From Niallia sp. FSL W8-0635 (GTDB taxonomy: Bacteria; Bacillota; Bacilli; Bacillales; Cytobacillaceae): DNA of 64,000 nucleotides. Shown one piece after another: positions 52,233 to 62,072 of this stretch. The translations under genes and the position numbers were made by a program. The stretch spans positions 62,001 to 126,000 of the forward strand of contig NZ_JBBOYD010000002.1 of assembly GCF_038007965.1 (NCBI RefSeq), read 5' to 3'. The notes beneath the pieces are model-generated. The model saw only the letters and a program-made list of their open reading frames with translations. It was not told where the DNA came from and made no database searches. The stretch's first letter is position 1. Every line of letters starts with the position of its first letter.

Positions 52233-52828
52233 TGAAGATTGATAATTCATTGCCTCTTGAATATAGTACCCAACAAAATCGCTTAAACATTCTTGGTTTT
52301 TGGATATTCCTTGGTGCAGAAATAGCACTATTTGGAACGCTTTTTGCCTCGTATTTTACACTTGTAGATCGGACAGGAAGCGGGCCAACTGGTGCAGAAA
52401 TATTTGAAATTACACCTGTTGTTATTGAGACAATATTGTTATTAGGAAGTAGTTTTACAATAGGATTAGCTATAAATGCGATGAGACTGAAGAAACAAAA
52501 AGCTATGCTTGCATTTTTTGCGGCAACTCTTGTACTTGGTTTAGCATTTTTAGGAGTGGAAATTTACGATTTTGTTGTCTACATTCATGAGGGAGCAACT
52601 TTACAAACTAGTGGCTTTACTGCAATCCTATTCACTCTTTTAGGAACGCATGGAGCTCACGTAGCGTTCGGTATTTTATGGGGTACATTAATCATACTAC
52701 AAATAAAAAGAGATGGGATAAATGAAAGGACAGCCAATAAAGCATTTATTTTCTCTCTTTACTGGCACTTTATAGATGTTGTCTGGATATTCCTTTATAG
52801 TTTTGTATTCTTGAAAGGGATGATGTAA
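52232..52828 (+). CDS. qoxC: Quinol oxidase subunit III
   Basis: 198 aa, five spans, with the COX3 pattern LNILGFWIFLGAEIALFGTLFASY near the start and GTHGAHVAFGILWG and SLYWHFIDVVWIFLY at the end. Its ATG overlaps the qoxB stop by one base. Confidence 0.93.
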   Translation: MKIDNSLPLEYSTQQNRLNILGFWIFLGAEIALFGTLFASYFTLVDRTGSGPTGAEIFEITPVVIETILLLGSSFTIGLAINAMRLKKQKAMLAFFAATLVLGLAFLGVEIYDFVVYIHEGATLQTSGFTAILFTLLGTHGAHVAFGILWGTLIILQIKRDGINERTANKAFIFSLYWHFIDVVWIFLYSFVFLKGMM

Positions 52829-52830
52829 AT

Positions 52831-53115
52831 ATGAGTGAATTATTTCCTAAAAAACATGTTATGGGCTTTCTCTCTTCTTTAATACTTACCGCCATAGCAT
52901 TGACTGTTTATTTTTTTGACCTTTCATTTGCTATGGGTTCTACCATACTGTTAATAACAGCTTTTATTCAGGCTTTGGTACAACTAGTAATTTTCATGCA
53001 TGCAGGTGAATCAAAAGACAAAAAAGTCATATACACTAGTATATATTATGGTCTATTTATTGCGATTGTAACTGTTTTCGGAACACTGCTCGCTTTAATA
53101 TGGGGATATTATTAA
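52831..53115 (+). CDS. qoxD: Quinol oxidase subunit IV
   Basis: 94 aa, three spans, prokaryotic COX4 type: KKHVMGFLSSLILTAIALTV, ITAFIQALVQLVIFMHAGES. It starts 2 bases after qoxC and completes the operon before a terminator. Confidence 0.9.
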   Translation: MSELFPKKHVMGFLSSLILTAIALTVYFFDLSFAMGSTILLITAFIQALVQLVIFMHAGESKDKKVIYTSIYYGLFIAIVTVFGTLLALIWGYY

Positions 53116-53192
53116 AAAAGAGTACTACTTTACTCTAACCCGTTCCATTTTATAAAATTTAACAACTTTTAGATCAATAATGATAAAAATAC

Positions 53193-53227
53193 AAAAGGCA
53201 TGGTTAATACCATGCCTTTTGTGTTTT
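53193..53227 (+). terminator. Terminator after qoxD
   Basis: AAAAGGCATGG and CCATGCCTTTT arms, 6-base loop, then a T-rich run. Confidence 0.85.
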
Positions 53228-53269
53228 AATTAAAAAATAATTATCTTTTACTTTATTGAACAAATATAA

Positions 53270-53569
53270 TTATTGTTCATGTGTCCAAGTAACTGATTGA
53301 CCAGTTTTAGGACATGATGGAAACTTGTCTCCTTGCTGTAGCACCACATGTTCGCCATCCGCATCTATATAATGTCCAGACTCCATAACAGTATCTCCTG
53401 TTTGATGAGTGTGACTAGCATGTGTCCAAGTTGTTTCCTTTCCTGTATTGGGGCAATTCGGAAAAGTATCTCCTTGAATTAGTTCCTGTTTTGCTCCGCC
53501 TGCATCTATATACTGGCCAGATTCTTTTACAGTTTCCCCTGAGTGATGATGATCAGTAAAGTGACTCAT
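53270..53569 (-). CDS. YjzC-like protein with duplicated domain
   Basis: 99 aa in two similar halves: [34 protein letters not shown] and [34 protein letters not shown]. Each has the YjzC-like layout (a Y-[IV]-[DE] strand, a K/Q-GD-x-FP turn and a final W-T) and one Cys. Eight or more His residues suggest metal binding. AGGTATGAATT lies before the ATG, with GGAGG a little upstream. The duplication and added Cys/His are unlike ordinary YjzC. Function unknown. Confidence 0.6.
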   Translation of the reverse strand: MSHFTDHHHSGETVKESGQYIDAGGAKQELIQGDTFPNCPNTGKETTWTHASHTHQTGDTVMESGHYIDADGEHVVLQQGDKFPSCPKTGQSVTWTHEQ

Positions 53570-53913
53570 AATTCATACCTCCATTTTTAAAATTCACTAC
53601 AGACGTTATTTTTTTCTGTTAGGTATTAAAATATACATTCAAAGATTTCATTTACCATGTAACTCTAGAGTTTTTGAGTTATAGTTTGAAAAATTTGGTA
53701 CAATTTTTTTAATTTTTAATTTTTAATTTTGCTGTTAATTATATACTCCGCCTTTTTAATGTGAATATAATTTAGTTTTAATGTAATTATAATTGTTACT
53801 AAAGGGAGTTAATCTATACTATAGTTGGTTAATAACATTTAGAGCATCTAAAGAAGGGTGTTTGAAAAAATATGCTATAATAGTAAGAAATTATTACCAA
53901 GGAGTAAGAATTT
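53570..53913. other. Intergenic region, promoter of the zinc-sensor gene
   Basis: About 340 bases without a gene; AT-rich with runs of T and repeated TTTTTAATTTTTAATTTTT words near 53705-53730. TATAAT at about 53875 and CAAGGAG before the ATG at 53914 serve the ArsR gene. No TGTTCAT site seen. Confidence 0.45.
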
Positions 53914-54258
53914 ATGGAACATTTAGGTGAAGATAAAGATTATAATGGTTCTACAACGGATTACTATAATAATAAATTAGATGAAGAAACTCTTTTTATC
54001 GTTTCTCAAACTTTCAAGGCTCTTTCTGAACCAACAAGGATTAAGATATTACATCTACTTTCAGATAAACCACACTCAGTAAACGAAATTGCTGAAAAGT
54101 TACAAATGCTGCAATCTACAGTTTCACATCAATTAAGTTTTTTGAAAAATCTTCGCCTTGTAAAATATAGAAGAGAAGGAACGACCATTATTTATTCATG
54201 TGATGATGAACATGTTATGAGTGTTTTAAATCAAATGATAGATCATGCCCAACATTAA
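53914..54258 (+). CDS. czrA: CzrA/SmtB-type zinc sensor repressor
   Basis: 114 aa winged helix: [56 protein letters not shown]. The last helix reads [18 protein letters not shown]; it has D-x-H and H-x-x-H at the same spacing as the alpha-5 zinc site of CzrA, so zinc should release DNA. It lies directly before a His-rich P-type ATPase gene and probably represses it. The gene starts after CAAGGAG. Confidence 0.85.
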   Translation: MEHLGEDKDYNGSTTDYYNNKLDEETLFIVSQTFKALSEPTRIKILHLLSDKPHSVNEIAEKLQMLQSTVSHQLSFLKNLRLVKYRREGTTIIYSCDDEHVMSVLNQMIDHAQH

Positions 54259-54346
54259 CAATTCCATAAAGGAATGTGTTATTCAATTTGAAGGATGGGG
54301 ATTTTTCCTTCCCCATCTTCATCTAAGGATAAAATATAAATTGATA

Positions 54347-54411
54347 TTGACACAAATGCAATTGTGTACATATAATTTATATATGATTATATGTATATCT
54401 GTTCATATATT
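54347..54411 (+). promoter_or_regulatory. Promoter and operator of the His-rich ATPase gene
   Basis: TTGACA at 54347-54352 and TATAAT at 54371-54376, 18 bases apart, then TGTATATCTGTTCATATATT at 54392-54411 just downstream, in the right place for a repressor site. Confidence 0.75.
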
Positions 54412-54456
54412 TACAATTCGGAAATTGGGGTATATCTATATAGGAGGGGTACATCT

Positions 54457-56682
54457 ATGGGAGAAGGAAAACATCAATTAAAAAGGGAATTTACCTTAGA
54501 AGGTTTAGATTGTGCAAATTGTGCCATGAAGATTGAGAGAGGTGTTTCTTCTATAAACGGGGTTAAAGAATGTAATGTTAATTTTGCAACCCAGACTATA
54601 TCTTTGCAATACGATAAAGAGCAAGAGGTAGAGATATTAACGAAAGCAGAAAAAACAATTACTCGTCTAGAACCCCATGTTAAACTTTTAGAGAAACAAA
54701 AAAGGCAGAAGAAAAAAGCTCAATCACACTCAGGTGAACATACCCATGAACATGTCCATGATCATAATCATAATCATGATCACGACCACGGGCACTCACA
54801 TGCTCATGGGCATACCCATGAACATGGAAGTAATGATCTAAAGAAAATGATTAGCAGGTTAATTATAGGAGGCATTATTTTTGGATTGGGTATCTTTGCT
54901 CCATTAAGCGGGACTTTAGAATTGGTAACATTCTTAATTGCTTATCTAATAGTGGGTGGAGATATTGTTCTTCGAGCTATAAAGAATATAACTAGAGGAC
55001 AGGTGTTTGATGAACACTTTTTAATGGCTTTAGCAACTATTGGAGCTTTTGCGATTCAAGAGTATCCAGAAGGTGTAGCAGTAATGTTATTTTATCAAGT
55101 TGGTGAGTTATTCCAAAGTATCGCTGTTAATCGTTCTAGGAAATCAATTAGCAGTTTAATGGAGATTCGTCCTGACTATGCAAATATTAAAATAGGTTCA
55201 GAAATAAAAAAAGTCGACCCTGAGGAAGTTTCTATTGGGGACATTATTGTAATAAAACCTGGCGAAAGAGTGCCCTTAGATGGCGTGGTCTTAGAGGGTA
55301 CATCTAGTGTCGATACGTCAGCGTTAACAGGGGAGTCAGTCCCTAGAGATATTGAAAGTGGTAATGATGTACTAAGCGGATTCATTAATAAAAATGGATT
55401 TTTAACTGTAAAAGTTACAAAAGAGTTTAGTGAATCCACCGTTTCTAAAATCTTAGAGTTAGTACAAAATGCAAGCAGTCGTAAAGCTCCAACAGAGAAC
55501 TTTATTACGAAATTCGCTAGGTACTATACTCCGGTGGTTGTAATAATAGCTGTTTTATTAGCTGTAGTACCTCCGATATTAATGCCTAGTGCTACATTTT
55601 CCGAGTGGTTATATAGAGCGTTAATCTTTTTAGTTATTTCTTGTCCTTGTGCTTTAGTTGTCTCTATACCTTTAGGTTTCTTTGGCGGAATAGGCGCAGC
55701 TTCAAAAAAGGGTATCTTAGTAAAAGGAAGTAACTATTTAGAGGCTTTAAATGATGTGAAGTATGTGGTATTTGATAAGACTGGTACTTTAACTAAAGGT
55801 GTATTTGAGGTTGTTTCTATTCATCCGGCTAACGGGTTTACAGAAGCTGAAATAATAAAATATGCTGCTTACGCAGAAGCATATTCTAATCATCCAATAG
55901 CAGAATCCATTAAAAAGGCTTATGGGAAAGAAATACAGGATGACAGTATTAAAAGTTATAATGAAATACCAGGCCATGGAATTTCAGTCATAATGGACGG
56001 TAAAGAAATATTAGCTGGAAACCATAAACTAATGATGAAAGAGAATATAAAGTATCACAACTATAGTGAAATTGGTACGATTGTCTATGTAGCTTATGAT
56101 AAGAATTTTATCGGATCTATTGTCATTTCGGATAAGATTAAAGAAGATTCTCCTGAGGCAATTCAATCATTAAAACAACAAGGGATTAAAAAGACAGTAA
56201 TGCTAACTGGAGATGCAAAATCAGTTGGCGAGCAAGTTGGAAATATCCTTGGAATCGATGAGGTACATTCAGAACTTCTTCCTCAAAATAAAGTGGAAGA
56301 GATTGAAAAATTAGATGCTGCCAAGAATTCTAAAGATAAGATTTTGTTTGTTGGTGATGGGATAAACGATACACCTGTATTAGCTAGAGCAGATGTTGGT
56401 ATGGCAATGGGTGGATTAGGATCAGATGCAGCAATTGAAGCTGCAGACATTGTAATAATGACTGATGAACCATCTAAAATAGCAACAGCAATAAAACTTG
56501 CTAAGCGGACTAGAAGTATTGTTTGGCAAAATATCATATTCGCACTAGGAGTAAAAGCGATCTTCTTATTACTTGGAGCTTTTGGAATTGCTACGATGTG
56601 GGAAGCAGTATTTTCAGATGTAGGTGTTACCTTACTTGCTGTTCTGAATGCAATGAGAATATTAAGAGTAAAAAACATTTAA
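54457..56682 (+). CDS. Zn/Cd-type P-type ATPase with His-rich linker
   Basis: 741 aa. N-terminal HMA domain with LEGLDCANCAMKIE (CxxC), then a very His-rich segment (about residues 95-135; HDHNHNHDHDHGHSHAHGH type). Eight spans with CPC in [14 protein letters not shown] near residue 394, actuator [13 protein letters not shown] near 440, and GDGINDTPVLA. It exports Zn(II), Cd(II) or Pb(II). I chose the ATG after AGGAGGGG; a longer frame into the promoter is rejected. It is controlled by the preceding zinc sensor by position. Confidence 0.93.
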   Translation: MGEGKHQLKREFTLEGLDCANCAMKIERGVSSINGVKECNVNFATQTISLQYDKEQEVEILTKAEKTITRLEPHVKLLEKQKRQKKKAQSHSGEHTHEHVHDHNHNHDHDHGHSHAHGHTHEHGSNDLKKMISRLIIGGIIFGLGIFAPLSGTLELVTFLIAYLIVGGDIVLRAIKNITRGQVFDEHFLMALATIGAFAIQEYPEGVAVMLFYQVGELFQSIAVNRSRKSISSLMEIRPDYANIKIGSEIKKVDPEEVSIGDIIVIKPGERVPLDGVVLEGTSSVDTSALTGESVPRDIESGNDVLSGFINKNGFLTVKVTKEFSESTVSKILELVQNASSRKAPTENFITKFARYYTPVVVIIAVLLAVVPPILMPSATFSEWLYRALIFLVISCPCALVVSIPLGFFGGIGAASKKGILVKGSNYLEALNDVKYVVFDKTGTLTKGVFEVVSIHPANGFTEAEIIKYAAYAEAYSNHPIAESIKKAYGKEIQDDSIKSYNEIPGHGISVIMDGKEILAGNHKLMMKENIKYHNYSEIGTIVYVAYDKNFIGSIVISDKIKEDSPEAIQSLKQQGIKKTVMLTGDAKSVGEQVGNILGIDEVHSELLPQNKVEEIEKLDAAKNSKDKILFVGDGINDTPVLARADVGMAMGGLGSDAAIEAADIVIMTDEPSKIATAIKLAKRTRSIVWQNIIFALGVKAIFLLLGAFGIATMWEAVFSDVGVTLLAVLNAMRILRVKNI

Positions 56683-56874
56683 TCATTTGGCCTTTAGCCA
56701 TGGATTATACAGAAGCGGATGTTGTAGTAAAGATTCTACTAAGGATGCAGCGAAAGTAGTAAGTGATTGTTGTCTCCGAAGTCTGAAGAAAAGGCTAGCT
56801 CATAAGTGATACAGGGCCAGCTTTAACCGTTATTTTAAATGCATTATGTTACTACGAATGAAAAGTAAAACTGT
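56683..56874 (+). pseudogene. Possible remnant with CC pairs after the ATPase gene
   Basis: A frame here reads SGCCSKDSTKDAAKVVSDCC and runs to a stop near 56809, with no start codon or ribosome site. CC pairs spaced like this occur in metal-binding tails, so it could be the remains of a metal protein gene; it may also be chance. Confidence 0.3.
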
Positions 56875-56909
56875 AAAACGAGATGTCTAATAACGACATC
56901 TCGTTTTTT
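56875..56909. terminator. Bidirectional terminator
   Basis: AAAACGAGATGTC and GACATCTCGTTTT, 7-base loop, T run on the + strand and A run before it. Lies between the ATPase gene (+) and ywmB (-). Confidence 0.85.
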
Positions 56910-56912
56910 GTG

Positions 56913-57647
56913 TTAATACTCTGACGTAATAATAGGGGTACCAATCGTTACTTTTACCTGATCCGCCGATTCATTAGTCAATCTGTATGCGATATGAAGG
57001 TTCATATATTGATTATCACCAAGAGGAAGTTTAGTTTCCAAACGTTTTGTATATGCAGATAGCGAAATAAAATTATCTTCATTAAGACTTTGTAATTCTT
57101 CTCCCGAAAAACTAACCAATAATTCGGATGCTTCTGTATACAAAGGTTGTTCTATATCTGTAGTTCCTTGAACCGTATAAAATGTAGAATAGTTCTCTAT
57201 TTTTTGTTTATACATATTGAAAATTCTTGGCCATTTGCTTTCATTCCAATCACCTTTTACATCATAAGTAATACTTAAATTATATTTACCTTTTTGAGAA
57301 TAAATAATGATTAAGATTTTCTCTTCCATTTCTAAATTGGAAGACTTTTTATTCCCTTCAATTTTATAATGATCTTTCTCAGCTTGTTTTTTAGACCAAG
57401 TATAATCTTTTTCCGTTCTCATGAAAGTGGAAATTGCTTGATCAAGATCTCTCATTTTAGTAAATTGTCCAATTGGTTCTTTTATATACATACTCCATGT
57501 AGTTACCTTTATATTGTTTTTATTAGCTATTTTTGTAATCTGACTTAACTCATTATCTGCATAAAAAGCTTTAGTTTCCTTGGTTGTAATAGTTACTAGT
57601 AGTAAAAGACATAATAAAATTAATATGGATTTTTTCATTTTTTTCAA
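56913..57647 (-). CDS. ywmB: YwmB-like secreted protein
   Basis: 244 aa. Signal peptide at residues 1-27 (SILILLCLLLLVTITTKETKA). The mature part has the YwmB features: TTWSMYIKEP, a central SITYDVKGDWN, and the C-terminus IAYRLTNESADQVKVTIGTPIITSEY, nearly identical in form to chromosomal YwmB. In Bacillus, YwmB is a conserved exported protein of unknown role near the murA/spoIID region; a plasmid copy in a metal island is unexpected. Reads toward the ATPase gene. Confidence 0.85.
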   Translation of the reverse strand: MKKMKKSILILLCLLLLVTITTKETKAFYADNELSQITKIANKNNIKVTTWSMYIKEPIGQFTKMRDLDQAISTFMRTEKDYTWSKKQAEKDHYKIEGNKKSSNLEMEEKILIIIYSQKGKYNLSITYDVKGDWNESKWPRIFNMYKQKIENYSTFYTVQGTTDIEQPLYTEASELLVSFSGEELQSLNEDNFISLSAYTKRLETKLPLGDNQYMNLHIAYRLTNESADQVKVTIGTPIITSEY

Positions 57648-57794
57648 CTCCCCTTATAAAAAAGAATAGCCAACTAAAAGACAATTTATACTAGATTACT
57701 ATTTTTAAAATTGAATAGTTAGGATTATTATCCATTTATAAATATTTTGATTAGTTGGCTTCTCATTTTGTTTGTTCTTTATTCAAATATTGAC

Positions 57795-57846
57795 TTGAAT
57801 AAAAAGATGAGTAAGGGGTATACTATATTCAAATGTATATTTGAAT
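57795..57846 (+). promoter_or_regulatory. cad promoter and operator
   Basis: TTGAAT (57795-57800) and TATACT (57819-57824), 18 bases apart, then ATTCAAATGTATATTTGAAT at 57827-57846, a near-perfect palindrome of the CadC operator type known from pI258. Confidence 0.85.
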
Positions 57847-57868
57847 GAACGAGTATAGGGGGAAAGAA

Positions 57869-58237
57869 ATGATTAAAAAGGATATATGTGAAATTTATTG
57901 TTATGACGAAGAAAAAGTCAATCGAATACAAGGAGATTTGAACAAGGTTGATTTCTCTAGTTTGTCCCAATTGTTAAAATCCATTGCTGATGAAAATAGA
58001 GCAAAGATTACCTATGCCTTGTGCCAAGATGAAGAATTATGCGTTTGTGATGTGGCTAATATTATTGGTGCAAGCGTTGCTAATGCTTCTCATCATTTAA
58101 GAACTCTTCATAAGCAAGGTATTGTTAACTATAGGAAGGAAGGGAAATTAGCGTTTTACTCCTTAGGTAATGAACATATTCGGCAAATAATGATGATTGC
58201 TCTAACTAATATTAATGAGGTGAAAGTAAATGTCTGA
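57869..58237 (+). CDS. cadC: CadC cadmium/lead/zinc-sensing repressor
   Basis: 122 aa ArsR-family protein. The Cd site Cys are visible: Cys-6 and Cys-10 in [15 protein letters not shown] and the CVC pair in [13 protein letters not shown]. The recognition helix is [17 protein letters not shown], and the wing and dimer end are [13 protein letters not shown] chose the ATG after GGGGGAAAG, not the one inside the operator. It overlaps cadA by 8 bases and should be autoregulated from the operator just upstream. Confidence 0.93.
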   Translation: MIKKDICEIYCYDEEKVNRIQGDLNKVDFSSLSQLLKSIADENRAKITYALCQDEELCVCDVANIIGASVANASHHLRTLHKQGIVNYRKEGKLAFYSLGNEHIRQIMMIALTNINEVKVNV

Positions 58238-60359
58238 TCAGCAAGGAAAACTATCCGAACAAGAAATGAAAGCATATCGTGTTCAAGGATTCACTTGTAC
58301 GAACTGTGCAGCCAAATTTGAAAACAATGTTAAAAATCTTTCTGGAGTACAGGATGCAAAAGTAAATTTTGGAGCATCTAAGGTTTATGTTCAAGGAAAC
58401 ACAACCATTGAAGAATTAGAAAAAGCCGGAGCTTTTGAGAATCTAAAAATTCGTGATGAAAAAGAACAACAAGTGGAACGAGAACCCTTTTGGAAACAAA
58501 AAGAAAACATTAAAGTGTATATTTCCGCCATATTACTAGTTATAAGTTGGTTTATAGGAGAGCAATTTGGAGAAGAACATATTCTTACGAATATTGGCTA
58601 TGCAGCATCTATTGTTATTGGAGGATATTCTTTATTCTTAAAAGGGCTAAAAAATCTTGTTCGGCTAAATTTTGATATGAATACACTGATGACCATTGCG
58701 ATAATAGGTGCTGCTATTATTGGTGAATGGGGTGAAGGCGCAACAGTTGTTATTTTATTTGCAATTAGTGAAGCATTAGAGCGCTATTCAATGGATAAAG
58801 CACGTCAATCTATTGAATCACTAATGGATATCGCTCCAAAAGAAGCGTTAATTCGTCGTGGAAATGAAGAGATGATAATTCATGTAAATGATATACAAGT
58901 TGGAGACATCATGATTGTTAAGCCTGGACAAAAACTAGCGATGGATGGGACAGTTGTCAAAGGAACATCTACACTGAATCAGGCAGCCATTACAGGTGAA
59001 AGTGTTCCTGTGACAAAAACTATTGACGATGAGGTTTTTGCAGGAACATTAAATGAAGAAGGACTACTTGAAGTAAGAGTAACGAAACGAGTAGAAGACA
59101 CGACATTATCTAAAATTATTCACCTTGTTGAAGAAGCACAAGCTGAACGAGCACCTTCTCAAGCGTTTGTTGATAAATTTGCCAAATACTATACACCTGC
59201 AATTGTTATTCTGGCAGTTTTAATAGCAGTAATTCCTCCGTTGTTTGGTGGTGATTGGAGTGAATGGATTTATCAAGGTTTGGCTGTACTAGTTGTCGGT
59301 TGTCCTTGTGCATTAGTTGTTTCTACTCCTGTTTCCATCGTAACTGCTATAGGGAATGCTGCAAAAAATGGCGTTCTAATAAAAGGTGGAATTCATTTAG
59401 AAGAAACAGGACACTTAAAAGCAATTGCATTTGATAAAACAGGAACTTTAACTAAAGGTGTTCCAGCTGTTACGGATTTAGTTACTTTTAACGGAAATAA
59501 AGAACAATTATTAAAAGTTACAGCAGCTATTGAAAAAGGTTCACAGCATCCCCTTGCTTCCGCCATTTTAAGAAAAGCAGAAGAAACAGGATTGAATATA
59601 AATGAAGTGATTGTAGAAGATTTTCAATCCATTACAGGTAAGGGTGTAAAAGCAAGAGTTAGTAATGAAATGTACTATGTTGGAAGCCCTAACCTATTCC
59701 AAGAATTACATGGCAAGATTGAAAGTTCCACTGAAGAACATATTACCCGTATGCAAACTGAGGGTAAAACTGTTATGGTTCTAGGAACAAATCAAGAGAT
59801 CCTTTCATTAATTGCTGTAGCTGATGAAATTAGAGAATCTTCCAGAGAAGTAATAGACAAGTTAAACAAATACGGAATTGAAACAGTTATGCTAACTGGT
59901 GATAATGAAAGGACTGCGTTAGCCATTGGAAAACAAGTTGGTGTTTCGGATATTAAAGCTGATTTGCTTCCAGAGGATAAACTAAATTATATTAAAGAAC
60001 TTCGTGGCAAACATCAAAGTGTTGCAATGGTTGGAGACGGTGTAAACGATGCGCCAGCACTAGCAGCTTCAACAGTAGGTGTGGCTATGGGAGGTGCTGG
60101 AACTGATACAGCACTAGAAACAGCAGATATTGCTCTAATGTCTGATGATTTAAGTAAATTACCGTATACGATTAAATTAAGCCGCAAAGCTTTAACCATT
60201 ATCAAGCAAAACATTACTTTCTCTTTGGCTATAAAATTATTAGCTTTAGTCTTAGTAATTCCTGGCTGGTTAACATTATGGATAGCCATATTTGCTGATA
60301 TGGGAGCAACCCTTTTGGTAACATTAAATAGTTTAAGGTTATTAAAGGTAAAGAATTAA
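58230..60359 (+). CDS. cadA: CadA cadmium-exporting P-type ATPase
   Basis: 709 aa. HMA domain with [20 protein letters not shown] (CxxC), CPC in [20 protein letters not shown] near residue 356, [17 protein letters not shown] near 402, SQHPLASAI (HP motif) and [11 protein letters not shown]. Length and order match pI258-type CadA. It exports Cd, Zn or Pb at the expense of ATP. Coupled to cadC by overlap; a terminator follows. Confidence 0.96.
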   Translation: MSDQQGKLSEQEMKAYRVQGFTCTNCAAKFENNVKNLSGVQDAKVNFGASKVYVQGNTTIEELEKAGAFENLKIRDEKEQQVEREPFWKQKENIKVYISAILLVISWFIGEQFGEEHILTNIGYAASIVIGGYSLFLKGLKNLVRLNFDMNTLMTIAIIGAAIIGEWGEGATVVILFAISEALERYSMDKARQSIESLMDIAPKEALIRRGNEEMIIHVNDIQVGDIMIVKPGQKLAMDGTVVKGTSTLNQAAITGESVPVTKTIDDEVFAGTLNEEGLLEVRVTKRVEDTTLSKIIHLVEEAQAERAPSQAFVDKFAKYYTPAIVILAVLIAVIPPLFGGDWSEWIYQGLAVLVVGCPCALVVSTPVSIVTAIGNAAKNGVLIKGGIHLEETGHLKAIAFDKTGTLTKGVPAVTDLVTFNGNKEQLLKVTAAIEKGSQHPLASAILRKAEETGLNINEVIVEDFQSITGKGVKARVSNEMYYVGSPNLFQELHGKIESSTEEHITRMQTEGKTVMVLGTNQEILSLIAVADEIRESSREVIDKLNKYGIETVMLTGDNERTALAIGKQVGVSDIKADLLPEDKLNYIKELRGKHQSVAMVGDGVNDAPALAASTVGVAMGGAGTDTALETADIALMSDDLSKLPYTIKLSRKALTIIKQNITFSLAIKLLALVLVIPGWLTLWIAIFADMGATLLVTLNSLRLLKVKN

Positions 60360-60373
60360 TAACTTTATTAGGT

Positions 60374-60407
60374 GGCATTCCTGTTTTTAGCAGGAATGCC
60401 TTTTTTT
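60374..60407 (+). terminator. Terminator after cadA
   Basis: GGCATTCCTG and CAGGAATGCC arms, 7-base loop, then seven T. Confidence 0.9.
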
Positions 60408-60890
60408 AACAAGGAACAAATCAAAAATATAAGCAAGGGTAGATACAGAGAAGCCCTTTATCATCTTCAATAGAATAAAAAACAAATATCCTAGGTCAGT
60501 TTTCTAAAAATGATGTATATGTTAGAAAACAAAGGAATTTCATAAAATATTTTATGAAGTCCAAACGGGGTTGCATTCCAATAATAAATAATAAAGTACC
60601 TAGTGAATAAGTTTGTGAAAAATAACACTTAAACAATAGGGGGCGTTAGTTAATTAAAAATCAAACAACTTTATTATCAAATTCGAAGATAAGAATAATT
60701 ATAGTGATACAAAATTAACAACTTTAAATAATCCATCCTACAATATATCGTAGGATGGTTCTTGTTTTTTATGTCAAAAAAACGTATTTATTATCTCTAT
60801 ACAATTGGAGAAAAAGAAAATGAAAAATTCATTGTCAAAATTATCATTTCAACCTCACTTTTCTTAATAAAATTAAGAAAAAAATAAAGG
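60408..60890. other. Non-coding region after the cad operon
   Basis: No strong gene. CCATCCTAC...GTAGGATGG (60733-60758) followed by a T-rich run is a terminator-like hairpin. A 15-codon frame at 60820-60867 (MKNSLSKLSFQPHFS) has a GGAG upstream and might be translated. Confidence 0.4.
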
Positions 60891-61091
60891 ATGATAATTT
60901 TGCTAATAAAAAAATCTAAAAATAATAAACACTCTCTTGTTTACAAAACATCTACCTTTTATACTGAGAAGCATCTAGTTAAACTTACTTATATAAATAA
61001 AATCACCTTTAATGCTGCTAATGGAAAAAAAACAATTGAAGTTTTATGGTCAAATATAAAAGAACTGCCGTTATCAAAAAATATCTCATAG
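60891..61091 (+). CDS. Weak small frame (66 aa)
   Basis: Lys/Asn-rich product from ATGATAATTTTGC with AAAGG just before it; it might instead start at the TTG three codons in. It has no recognised motif. Region composition is close to that of non-coding DNA nearby, so it may not be real. Confidence 0.25.
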   Translation: MIILLIKKSKNNKHSLVYKTSTFYTEKHLVKLTYINKITFNAANGKKTIEVLWSNIKELPLSKNIS

Positions 61092-61397
61092 GTTATCAAA
61101 TAGAAGACTGAAAGAAAAATTTAAAGTTATTTCAAAAAAGTCGGGTAGAAATTTTTAATTGCGTTTAGTTATTAAAAGGGAACAAGAAAAAAATATAAAG
61201 AGAAAAATAGTAGGGATAGTAGTTATATTTATAAACGCGCAGCCTGAAGGTAGCGCGTTATTTTTTTTAAGGCTGATTTCGTATTATTAATAATATAATA
61301 ATAAGTAGTAGTAGTTATCGTACTTGACGATAAGTTACTACTCGTTTGTTTTCCGTATTCTACTTTGCTACACTTAACCTAAAAAGCAGGTGATAGC
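61092..61397. other. Non-coding region with two hairpins
   Basis: AACGCGC...GCGCGTT (61234-61259) with TTTTTTTT after it is a clear terminator. An imperfect inverted repeat at about 61306-61342 (AGTAGTAGTTATCG type) may be an operator of the SRAP gene. No gene seen. Confidence 0.45.
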
Positions 61398-62072
61398 ATG
61401 TGTGGTCGCTTTACTTTATTTACTGACTTTGGAACAATTATTGACCGCTTTAATATCGACTCAGCAATTGAAGAATCCCTTTATAATCCAAATTATAATG
61501 TAGCTCCCTCTCAATCCGTACTTTCTGTGATTAATGATGGGGAAAAGAATCGTCTTGGATATTTACGTTGGGGATTGATTCCTCCCTGGTCTAAAGATAT
61601 GAAAATCGGTTATAAAATGATTAACGCTCGTTCAGAAACAATTGCCGAAAAACCAAGTTTTCGAAATGCCTATAAAAAGAAACGCTGTTTAATCCTTGCT
61701 GATTCGTTCTATGAATGGAAACGTACAGATGAACGTAAAATTCCTATGCGTATTAAACTGAAAAATGATCAACCATTTGGTATGGCTGGTTTATGGGAAT
61801 CTTGGAAATCCCCAGAAGGAGAAATGATATATTCTTGTTCTGTAATTACCACTCAACCAAATAAGTTAATGACTGAAATACATGATAGAATGCCAGTAAT
61901 ATTAAAACCTGAAGATGAACAATTCTGGCTAAATCCAACAAATACAGATACTAACTCGTTAAGTAAATTACTTGTTCCCTTTGACTTTGAACAAATGGAA
62001 GCTTTTGAAGTTTCAAGTGATGTTAATTCTCCAAAAAACAATTCACCTAGCTTAATTCAGCAAATTTGTTGA
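61398..62072 (+). CDS. SRAP-family protein (YedK/HMCES-like)
   Basis: 224 aa. It begins MCGRF, where Cys-2 becomes the N-terminal residue that cross-links to abasic sites in single-stranded DNA. YNVAPSQ, MINARSET, DSFYEWK (Glu) and IHDRMPVIL (His) complete the SRAP site. It protects abasic sites during replication. The GCAGGTGATAGC before the ATG is a modest ribosome site. Such genes are common on plasmids and phages. Confidence 0.93.
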   Translation: MCGRFTLFTDFGTIIDRFNIDSAIEESLYNPNYNVAPSQSVLSVINDGEKNRLGYLRWGLIPPWSKDMKIGYKMINARSETIAEKPSFRNAYKKKRCLILADSFYEWKRTDERKIPMRIKLKNDQPFGMAGLWESWKSPEGEMIYSCSVITTQPNKLMTEIHDRMPVILKPEDEQFWLNPTNTDTNSLSKLLVPFDFEQMEAFEVSSDVNSPKNNSPSLIQQIC

